Positions 1 through 5,873 of a stretch of 11,898 nt of DNA are shown one piece after another. The stretch covers positions 1 through 11,898 of the forward strand of contig CAZDEH010000028.1 of NCBI GenBank assembly GCA_964504665.1, in the 5' to 3' direction. Positions within the stretch are counted from its first letter, which is position 1. Every line of letters starts with the position of its first letter. Both the position numbers and the translations under genes were made by a program. Below the pieces are notes generated by a model. The model saw only the letters and a list, made by a program, of their open reading frames with translations, was not told where the DNA came from and did not search any database. The DNA comes from STC-54 sp964504665 (GTDB taxonomy: Bacteria > Patescibacteriota > Microgenomatia > Daviesbacterales > UBA10151).

Positions 1-640
1 TTCTTTCTGACTTTAAAGTTTTAATATATACTTCGTGATAGCTTTTTATTAATCCATCTTCATTTAAACTTTCAAACTTTTTTATTATACCGTCTTCTTT
101 ACTAATAGCCTTATCTAATTCTGCAACATATTTTGCCGGATCGGAATACATATAACTACTGACACCACTGATATCTTTAGTCAGTTGTTCGTAATCCCGC
201 ATTGGAGAGTCATAATCCTGACCAATTTTCACATTGTCTTTTTCATATTTGATCAATTCATCCGCTTTAATAAGATAATCTGTCAAATTCTTTTTATAAT
301 CTACCACTTCTGGTAAATCAAGCTTATTCATTTGAGTTCGTAATCTATCTGCAGCATCACTGCTAGTTTTAATGAGACTGCTGCCTTTTTGTGAATATCT
401 CTCCATTGAATCAGCATCTCTTCCAGTTGGAGTTTCATTAATATGCACCCCAACATCACCAATCGAGCGCTTCAAATCCTGAAATAGTGGTTGGACAACA
501 GTGCCTTTCTCTTTAATTTGAATCGGCTTATTCATGTTATTAAAAACTAAATAGCCTCCGACACCAGCAATAAGAATAGCTGCTATAAATAGTGCAATAA
601 AGAGGGGAAGAAAACCTTTTTGGTTATTGGGCAGTACCAT
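1..640 (-). CDS. Membrane-anchored protein of unknown function, partial (3' end off the left edge)
   Basis: An open frame of 213 codons starts at ATG 640 and runs off the left edge without a stop. I do not recognise a family. The N-terminus has a few polar residues, then QKGFLPLF and a hydrophobic stretch (about residues 10-33, rich in I, A, L, G and V). This is one membrane helix or an uncleaved signal anchor. The rest is charged, rich in K, D, E, S and Y, looks largely helical and is presumably outside the membrane. The KGF-plus-hydrophobic start resembles type IV pilin leaders, but the usual Glu five residues after the cleavage site is absent, so a pilin call is not supported. The start is set by a good promoter whose -10 box lies 6 nt upstream, leaving no room for a ribosome binding site. 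It is divergent from the ATPase gene at 721. Confidence 0.75.
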   Translation of the reverse strand, partial: MVLPNNQKGFLPLFIALFIAAILIAGVGGYLVFNNMNKPIQIKEKGTVVQPLFQDLKRSIGDVGVHINETPTGRDADSMERYSQKGSSLIKTSSDAADRLRTQMNKLDLPEVVDYKKNLTDYLIKADELIKYEKDNVKIGQDYDSPMRDYEQLTKDISGVSSYMYSDPAKYVAELDKAISKEDGIIKKFESLNEDGLIKSYHEVYIKTLKSER

Positions 641-646
641 AATTTT

Positions 647-676
647 ATTGTATTTCTTGGAGAGAACCTCTGTCAA
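647..676 (-). promoter_or_regulatory. Sigma70-type promoter for the left-edge gene, predicted leaderless
   Basis: On the minus strand a perfect TTGACA (671-676) is followed after 18 bp by TACAAT (647-652, five of six matches to TATAAT). Only 6 nt separate the -10 box from ATG 640, so the transcript should start at or within a base or two of the start codon. Confidence 0.65.
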
Positions 677-720
677 CAAGAAGTTATAATTAACATAATT
701 TAATATGGCATAATTAAAGG

Positions 721-3215
721 ATGCAAGAAGAAATTTTTGAAAAGTATCAAACCAGAGAAGAAGGCTTGACAACAGAGGAAGTAGCTCTGAGGCATAAAAG
801 ATGGGGTCTAAATACTATCCAGACACATTCTTTAAACCCTTTAAGAATTTTAACCCGTCAATTTACCAGTAATCCCTTAATTTTAGTATTGGCTATCACA
901 ACATTCATTTCCATGTTGCTTGGTGAAAAAATTAGTTCTTATTATATTTTTGGTATCATTTTACTTAGCATTGTGTTGGGATTTTGGAATGAATTTTTTG
1001 CTGCCCGGGCAATCGTCAAATTATTAAAAAGAGTTTCTCTAACAGCAATTGTCATCAGAAAAGGGGAGAAAATGGATATTCCGGCTTTCCAGATTGCAGT
1101 CGGTGACATTGTCTTACTTACTCCAGGCAGTATTGTCCCGGCTGATTTAAGGCTAATACTCACTGCTAATTTAGAGCTTGACGAATCAAGCTTAACCGGA
1201 GAAAGTTTACCAGTTATCAAATCTGAAGAGAACAATAAGATCGCGTTTATGGGAACAATTGTCCAAAGCGGATCAGGTAGAGGTGTGGTTGTTGCCGTTG
1301 GTAAAAATAGTGAGTTCGGAAAAATTGCTACTGAAACTTCATATATCAAACCGGAAACTTCTTTTCAGAAAGGTTTATCTAAATATGGAGGGTTATTAAC
1401 CTGGGTGATGGTAATAACCTCTGTTTCCAGTTTTTTTGCCAATATGATTATTGGGAGAAGTGTTTTAGATTCTCTGCTGTTTTCTTTAGCTATTGCTGTA
1501 GGACTGACGCCTGAACTACTGCCTGTTTTGGTTACTGTTTCACTAGCTCATGGGGCAGGCAAATTAGCTAAAAAAGAAGTCTTGGTTAAACAATTAATTG
1601 CTATTGAAAATCTGGGAAATATTGATGTTCTTTGCACGGATAAAACAGGCACACTCACCGAAGGTAAAATCACCGTAGCGGATTATCAGAATGCCAAAGG
1701 TATGAGAGATGAGGGTGTCTTACGCCTTGGATTAATTTGTAATACCGCGCTTACACACCATAAAATCGTCGGCACCCCATATGATGCTGCTCTTTGGGAA
1801 TACGTGCAGACAAATAAACTAAACCTGGTCATTAAGGCTAATAAAGTATTTGAAGAACCTTTTGATTTTGGGAGAAGAATTATGTTTACAGTTGTAGAAG
1901 AAAATGGAAAAAGAATCTTAATTGCCAAAGGTGCTCCCGAAGTAATTTTTAATTTAGTGGGCTCTCACCAGCACTTACAAAGTAGATACCATAATCTTAG
2001 TTCACTTGGATTTAATGTGATAGCAATTGCTTCCAAAATCGTTAATATAAAACAAAAATACAGTTTTGAGGATGTGGAGAACCTTGATTTTGCCGGATTT
2101 ATCACTTTTTCTGATCCCATTAAAACCAGTACCAAAGAGGCTTTAGATCAACTCAAACGCTTAAATGTGCAAATTAAAATCTTAACTGGTGATAATGAAA
2201 TAGTTTCAGCCAAAATTTGCGACAGTATCGGTCTGGATGTTGGCAATATAATTCAAGGTGGAGTTATTGATTCTTTAAGCGAGGCTGATTTACAAATACT
2301 GGTTGACAAAACAACCATCTTTAGCCGGGTTACTCCAGAGCAGAAGTTGAAAATTATCCAAACTTTAAAAAAAATGGGTCATGTAACAGGCTATATGGGA
2401 GATGGAATTANNNNNNNNNNAGTACAGCTATAATAAGTAAAGCCAGGGATTTTGATGGAATTAATGATGTTTTAGCTCTTCATGGAGCTGATGTTGGTAT
2501 TTCTGTAAATACTGCTCTTGATGTGGCAAAGGATACTGCTCAAGTGGTTTTACTGCGTAAAGACTTAAAAACTGTTCTGGCCGGTATCATTGAAGGCAGA
2601 AAAGTTTTTAGCAACACTATGAAATATATTTTGACATACACAGGTTCTAACTTTGGAGAAATGATATCGTTAGCCGGTGCCTCATTTTTTATGCCCTTTT
2701 TACCCATCACCCCTTCACAGCTTTTACTGCAAGATGCTTTATATGATATCTCTCAGATGACCATCACCTCAGACAATGTTGACCCTGAATCTGTTATTAA
2801 ACCCAAACACTGGGATCTGGGTTTTATTAAAAACTACATGATCTTCTTTGGGATATTAAGTGCTATGTTTATTGGGATTACCCTCTGGTTTCTGACTACA
2901 GTTTTATATGCTTCTACACCGCTTTTTAGAACCTGTATCTTTTTAACGTTTATGGTTAGCGAAATGATTCTGGTCTTTAGCGTTAGAACTACCAGGATCC
3001 CTTTTTATCAAAGCAAACCTAGTCTGTGGTTGATAGCAGCTTGTACAGCTGTTATTTTACTCAGTATCTACTTACCTTATTCTCCCTTAGCTGATTCTCT
3101 AGGGTTTGTTTCTCCGCCCCTCCTCTTCTTTGCTTTTCTTGCTGCCTTATCTTTAGTTTATCTTGTCAGTATAGAGGTGGGCAAAAAAGTATTACTGGGA
3201 AAATTAAATACTTAG
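721..3215 (+). CDS. mgtA: Magnesium-type P-type ATPase (MgtA/P3B family), interrupted by a scaffold gap
   Basis: A P-type cation pump of the inner membrane, probably importing Mg2+ at the cost of ATP. Visible in order: actuator loop LTGESLPV (158-165), membrane helix 4 with TPELLP (263-268, close to the TPEMLP of MgtA), phosphorylation site DKTGTLT with Asp307, TGDN (489-492) and GDGI (560-563) just before the N run. After the gap the frame resumes at 2454 with DGINDVLALHGADVGIS, then YDISQM and the C-terminal helices, ending at TAG 3213. The two halves are in different frames as written. Joining them through a shared 10-mer gives an intact frame of 813 residues, close to but somewhat shorter than MgtA of E. 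coli (about 900). ATG 721 follows an in-frame stop at 715. AAAGG abuts the ATG too closely to be a normal ribosome site. CATAAT (709-714) 6 nt upstream or TATAAT (685-690) could be the -10, without a clear -35. Substrate is inferred from family. Confidence 0.9.
2401..2463. other. Scaffold gap (10 N) flanked by a 10-bp direct repeat; probable false gap
   Basis: Ten N occupy 2411-2420. GATGGAATTA is the last 10 bases before the gap (2401-2410) and recurs at 2454-2463 after 33 unexplained bases. Collapsing the two copies removes 53 bp, restores the reading frame and completes the universal P-ATPase motif GDGIND. The 33 bases (2421-2453) do not fit the protein family, so they are probably a bad contig end. 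Confidence 0.8.
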
Positions 3216-3542
3216 TCTTCTATCAAATAGACACTCAATAGCACTCATTATTCTTAAAAATCCATTAACTCCTACCTGCCCATTACCCAAATCTTTACTT
3301 GTAATCTTGACTCCAGCCAATTGTTCAATAGCTTCCACTACAGGAGGACAATAAACGGAGTGTTGAAAAATTTCCCATGGGGAACAAATACAGTCATCAC
3401 CTCTTAAATCATTTGACACCGGCTCTCCCACCATAGTTGGATGTGCTAGGCATAAAGATCCTTGTTTGTGTTCACATGTGTTAGGACAACATTTTCCACA
3501 AGCCTCACAAGGTATATTGACTAAATCTACTAATTCTTTCAC
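3204..3542 (-). CDS. Small cysteine-rich protein with CxxCxxCC motif (YkgJ-type metal-binding candidate)
   Basis: 112 residues with ten cysteines (12, 15, 18, 19, 23, 31, 51, 53, 65, 104). The N-terminal CEACGKCC block, followed by further Cys and His residues, resembles the YkgJ / UPF0153 group annotated as putative zinc- or iron-chelating proteins. I infer binding of a metal or an iron-sulfur cluster; the cellular role is unknown. There is no signal peptide or membrane segment. The start is GTG 3542, with a TATAAT 7 nt upstream and no ribosome binding site, matching the leaderless pattern of neighbouring genes. Its last 12 bp overlap the end of the ATPase gene on the other strand, so the two transcripts converge. 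Confidence 0.75.
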   Translation of the reverse strand: MKELVDLVNIPCEACGKCCPNTCEHKQGSLCLAHPTMVGEPVSNDLRGDDCICSPWEIFQHSVYCPPVVEAIEQLAGVKITSKDLGNGQVGVNGFLRIMSAIECLFDRRLSI

Positions 3543-3549
3543 AAAAGGG

Positions 3550-3579
3550 ATTATATAATATAAATGTTTAAAGCGCTAA
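3550..3579 (-). promoter_or_regulatory. Possible promoter for the cysteine-rich gene
   Basis: A perfect TATAAT on the minus strand (3550-3555) ends 7 nt before GTG 3542. The -35 is weak: TTAGCG at 3574-3579 with an 18-bp spacer. The call rests mainly on the -10 box and its distance from the start codon. Confidence 0.4.
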
Positions 3580-3602
3580 CCTTTACAAGAAGCACCAATT
3601 AA

Positions 3603-3634
3603 AACCAACTTTTCTTTTTAGAGGACAGATTTTT
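3603..3634 (-). repeat. Short repeated intergenic element, copy 1
   Basis: Aligned without gaps against 4263-4294, about 26 of 32 positions are identical. On the minus strand the core reads TCCTCTAAAAAGAAAAGTTGG. It lies about 170 nt downstream of the stop of the 3806-4195 gene and upstream of the promoter candidate of the cysteine-rich gene. Function unknown; low complexity makes chance similarity possible. Confidence 0.4.
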
Positions 3635-3805
3635 TTAGTTTTGTTAAAGCCAACGCTTAAAGCTTTTTTAGAAAAACTTTTCATTCTTACTTTTAATATG
3701 AGCAGTTTTAAGAAAAAACAATAATCAATTTTACAATTTATTGAAAAAATACCTTTAAAAATAAATTTAATATTCTAGGGGCTTTAAGGCAGATTAAAAC
3801 AGTTC

Positions 3806-4195
3806 TTAATCTCTCTCTGCACCTCTTCTCTCACGCAAGTGTCTTTTATAACTTGCGGTATAATTGCCCGTCTCTTTGCATTCAGCATCCACCTCAGAGC
3901 GCGCATTAGATATATCTGTATCATTTTCAGGATCTAGACGTTTGTCCCACCAAATTCCTTTTCCTTTATATTTTTCGCGTGTAACAGGCACACTTGTTAT
4001 TTCGGTAAAACTACCATCTCTAAAACCAGTTACAGCCCTCTCAGCGAGTAAATCAGGCAAACCTAACTCTCTCAGCGCATCTCTAAGGTCAGAACTTCTT
4101 AGAACGTATCCACTCTCTAATATTTCTGCTACTATCCCATAAAATCTGATTTGTTCTTCTCTGTGCTGTTCTCTAAATGTTTTAGGTCTTATCAT
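3806..4195 (-). CDS. Charged hypothetical protein
   Basis: 129 residues from ATG 4195, starting MIRPKTFREQ. I do not recognise the family. The protein is soluble and rich in Arg, Glu and Asp, with a predicted helical first half (about residues 5-60), a middle section with Gly, Lys and Trp (KGKGIWWDKR) and a basic tail. No cysteines form a motif and there is no membrane segment. The frame could be extended to TTG 4210, but ATG 4195 has a GGGGA ribosome-site-like sequence 8 nt upstream and a promoter whose predicted start lies between the two, so the shorter form is preferred. By eye the gene looks richer in G+C than its flanks, a hint but not proof of recent acquisition. An opposite-strand frame (3864-4142) gives a Ser/Leu-rich product and is judged a shadow. 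Confidence 0.6.
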   Translation of the reverse strand: MIRPKTFREQHREEQIRFYGIVAEILESGYVLRSSDLRDALRELGLPDLLAERAVTGFRDGSFTEITSVPVTREKYKGKGIWWDKRLDPENDTDISNARSEVDAECKETGNYTASYKRHLRERRGAERD

Positions 4196-4212
4196 ATTAT
4201 TTTTCCCCAAGA

Positions 4213-4241
4213 AGTATAAATAAACTTTGGAAATTATACAA
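4213..4241 (-). promoter_or_regulatory. Possible promoter for the charged hypothetical gene
   Basis: TTGTAT (4236-4241), a 17-bp spacer and TATACT (4213-4218) on the minus strand. The start site would fall near 4206, leaving a leader of about 10 nt containing GGGGA before ATG 4195. Unlike its neighbours, this gene seems to carry a short leader with a ribosome site. Confidence 0.45.
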
Positions 4242-4262
4242 GTTATTATAGGGTAAAGCTAG

Positions 4263-4294
4263 AACCAACCCTTCTTTTTGGAGGATAAGTTTTT
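4263..4294 (-). repeat. Short repeated intergenic element, copy 2
   Basis: Partner of 3603-3634, exactly 660 bp away. The minus-strand core reads TCCTCCAAAAAGAAGGGTTGG. It lies about 55 nt downstream of the dnaJ stop, and in this copy GATAA/TTATC can pair at its edge. Confidence 0.4.
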
Positions 4295-4311
4295 ATCTCT
4301 TTATACATTAG

Positions 4312-4334
4312 GCTACAAACCCGGTTTGTAAAGC
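4312..4334 (-). terminator. Hairpin downstream of dnaJ, possible terminator without a U-tract
   Basis: TACAAAC-CGG-GTTTGTA forms a 7-bp stem (4314-4330), extendable by a GC/GC pair across a small bulge. It begins 15 nt after the dnaJ stop. No run of T follows on the minus strand, so it may serve as a 3' end stabiliser rather than a classic terminator. Confidence 0.35.
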
Positions 4335-4348
4335 TAAAGTTTGAGTGG

Positions 4349-5263
4349 TTAAAACCAGGATTTTTTGTGAGATTTCAAACTTAAAAGTTTTTCATAGAGA
4401 GATTTTTCCTCTGAGGATAATTTCTTAGGAACTTCCAGTTTTACCCTGACATAATGATCCCCCTTTCCACTACCCCTTAAATTAGACATCCCCTGATCCT
4501 TAATTCTAATTAATGCTCCTGGTTCTGTCCCGCCTGATACTTTTAGATTTACTTTACCCCACACAGTTTTAACTTCCACTACATCTCCTAGGATAATTTG
4601 CGGAACTGTTAGGTTAATCTCGGAAAAAATATCCGCACCATCTCTGGTAAAATCAGGATGACGTCGAATCCTAAAGATAATATCCATTCCCTCAAATCTC
4701 ATTCTGGTACCGTTATCCACCCCAGCTGGAATTTTGATAGTTATTTCCCTTTTGTGACCAGATTCATCCTGAATCTGCACATGTTTTGTAGTTCCGTGAA
4801 CAGTATCTTCAAAATCTATCTCCAGTTGATAGGTTGGGTTTTGACGGTATGTTCTCCCTCCAAAACCACCCATACCCCCCATGCCGAAAATTTGCTCAAA
4901 AAGAGAAAAGGGATCTTCAAAACCCCCAAAATCAAACTGAACATTAGGATTGCCGCCACCGGTTGAATAAGAATAAGATTTAAAGCCTCCAAATGGTCCT
5001 CCTGCTCCCCCACTTCCTCCAGGAAAACCACCACCAGGAGTAAAGGCAGCGTGACCAAACTGGTCATAAGTTTTTTTCTTCTCAGGATCAGATAGAACCT
5101 GATACGCTTCTGAGATTTCCTTAAATCTAGTTTCTGCCCCCGCAGTTTTATCCACATCGGGGTGATGTGCTCTGGCCAATTTTCTATAAGCAGATTTTAA
5201 TTCTGCTTCAGAAGCATTTTTTGATACACCCAGTATTTCATAATAATCTCTTTTATTTGCCAT
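4349..5263 (-). CDS. dnaJ: DnaJ-type co-chaperone lacking the zinc-finger domain (class B / CbpA-like)
   Basis: Hsp40 partner that delivers clients to DnaK and stimulates its ATPase. The J domain covers residues 5-70, with the catalytic HPD at 34-36 and the YDQFGHAAF end. A Gly/Phe-rich linker follows (about 75-145, with GMGGMGGFGG). Two beta-sandwich client-binding domains then follow (about 147-300), including IPAGVDNGTRMRF and the DHYVRVKLEVP segment. The four CxxCxGxG zinc repeats of class A DnaJ are absent, and at 304 residues the length fits class B. The ATG lies inside the end of the upstream methyltransferase gene (11-bp overlap), so translation is probably coupled. No distinct ribosome site is seen. 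It is the only J protein in the window and sits downstream of the dnaK terminator. Confidence 0.93.
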   Translation of the reverse strand: MANKRDYYEILGVSKNASEAELKSAYRKLARAHHPDVDKTAGAETRFKEISEAYQVLSDPEKKKTYDQFGHAAFTPGGGFPGGSGGAGGPFGGFKSYSYSTGGGNPNVQFDFGGFEDPFSLFEQIFGMGGMGGFGGRTYRQNPTYQLEIDFEDTVHGTTKHVQIQDESGHKREITIKIPAGVDNGTRMRFEGMDIIFRIRRHPDFTRDGADIFSEINLTVPQIILGDVVEVKTVWGKVNLKVSGGTEPGALIRIKDQGMSNLRGSGKGDHYVRVKLEVPKKLSSEEKSLYEKLLSLKSHKKSWF

Positions 5264-5816
5264 TTTTTTGTGCTTTTAAGACAACATGTTCTTTGCCATG
5301 TGCTACTATTTTACTGTTACCGAAATATTTTTTAAACAACCGTTCCATCACAGGACTGATATTACCAGGTACCACCACCCACAAGCTACCATCAGCTTTT
5401 AAATGTTCGGAGGATTCACTCACAATCTCTTCCAGAAAATCATTACCCATTTGAGCCGGAGGATTAGATATAATCTGATGATAGCTACGCTTTACGACAG
5501 CCGAAAACAGATCACTTAAATAACTTTCTGCATTTCGCGCATTATTTAAATTTATATTCTCTTTCATGAGTTCAAAAGACCTTAAATGATCTTCCAGTAA
5601 ATGAAGATGCCCGGAAGGATTTAATTTGGCACAAACTAAACCTATCACTCCTGTACCTGCTCCTAAATCAGCAATTAAGGTTCCATCAATAACTTCCAAA
5701 TTATCAATTAAAAGTCTGGTTCCACCATCCAAACCTGTTTTTGAAAAAACTCCGGGTCTGGTTTGAAACTTTATTTCAAATCCTCTCAAATTTTCTATAA
5801 TTAGATTTGTCTTCAT
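5253..5816 (-). CDS. Class I SAM-dependent methyltransferase, RsmC-like (MTS domain)
   Basis: 187 residues from ATG 5816. The FSKTGLDGGTRLLID segment, motif I DLGAGTG (50-56) and the catalytic NPP (118-120, ISNPPAQMG) are typical of the RsmC/MTS domain, which methylates guanine N2 in 16S rRNA. The target is inferred. RsmC proper carries an extra N-terminal domain, so this is a single-domain relative of the kind often annotated 'methyltransferase small domain'. The frame extends upstream to TTG 5864, but that extension would contain the dnaK terminator hairpin, so ATG 5816 is chosen. The gene begins 7 nt after the T-run and overlaps dnaJ by 11 bp. In Bacillus-type hrcA operons a methyltransferase gene (prmA) also adjoins dnaJ; this one is of a different family. 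Expression presumably depends on readthrough of the terminator or a promoter I could not see. Confidence 0.85.
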   Translation of the reverse strand: MKTNLIIENLRGFEIKFQTRPGVFSKTGLDGGTRLLIDNLEVIDGTLIADLGAGTGVIGLVCAKLNPSGHLHLLEDHLRSFELMKENINLNNARNAESYLSDLFSAVVKRSYHQIISNPPAQMGNDFLEEIVSESSEHLKADGSLWVVVPGNISPVMERLFKKYFGNSKIVAHGKEHVVLKAQKNGK

Positions 5817-5822
5817 AAGATT

Positions 5823-5844
5823 AAAAAACCCCGGTTTCCCGAGG
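5823..5844 (-). terminator. Intrinsic terminator after dnaK
   Basis: Minus strand: CCTCGG-GAAA-CCGGGG followed directly by TTTTTT. The stem has 6 pairs, one of them a T-G wobble, the loop is a GNRA tetraloop, and the U-tract is perfect. It starts 29 nt after the dnaK stop and ends 7 nt before the methyltransferase ATG. Confidence 0.85.
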
Positions 5845-5873
5845 CTAAAGTAACTCTTCAGCAAGTAATATAT

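Larger units (their letters stand above)
3543..3805. other. AT-rich intergenic region
   Basis: No open frame of note and no RNA gene seen. It holds the promoter candidate of the cysteine-rich gene, one copy of a short repeated element (3603-3634) and poly-A/T runs. A 4-bp stem followed by six T near 3647-3666 is too weak to call a terminator. Confidence 0.6.

Noticed and set aside
721..3215. Reading mgtA as a pseudogene or as two genes
   Set aside because: The break coincides exactly with the N run, and collapsing the 10-bp repeat restores the frame and an invariant motif.
3647..3666. Plus-strand terminator for mgtA (AAGC-CAAC-GCTT then T-run)
   Set aside because: Only four base pairs, the T-run is separated from the stem, and it lies more than 430 nt after the stop.
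3864..4142. Plus-strand frame opposite the charged hypothetical gene
   Set aside because: Its product is Ser/Leu-rich as expected for an antisense shadow; the minus-strand frame has a ribosome site and promoter candidate.
4658..5157. Other open frames overlapping dnaJ (4658-4966 plus, 4816-5157 minus)
   Set aside because: They lie wholly inside a clear dnaJ frame with J domain and client-binding domains.
5817..5864. Upstream TTG start that would add 16 residues to the methyltransferase
   Set aside because: The extension passes through the dnaK terminator hairpin and T-run and matches nothing in the family; ATG 5816 begins just before the conserved region.
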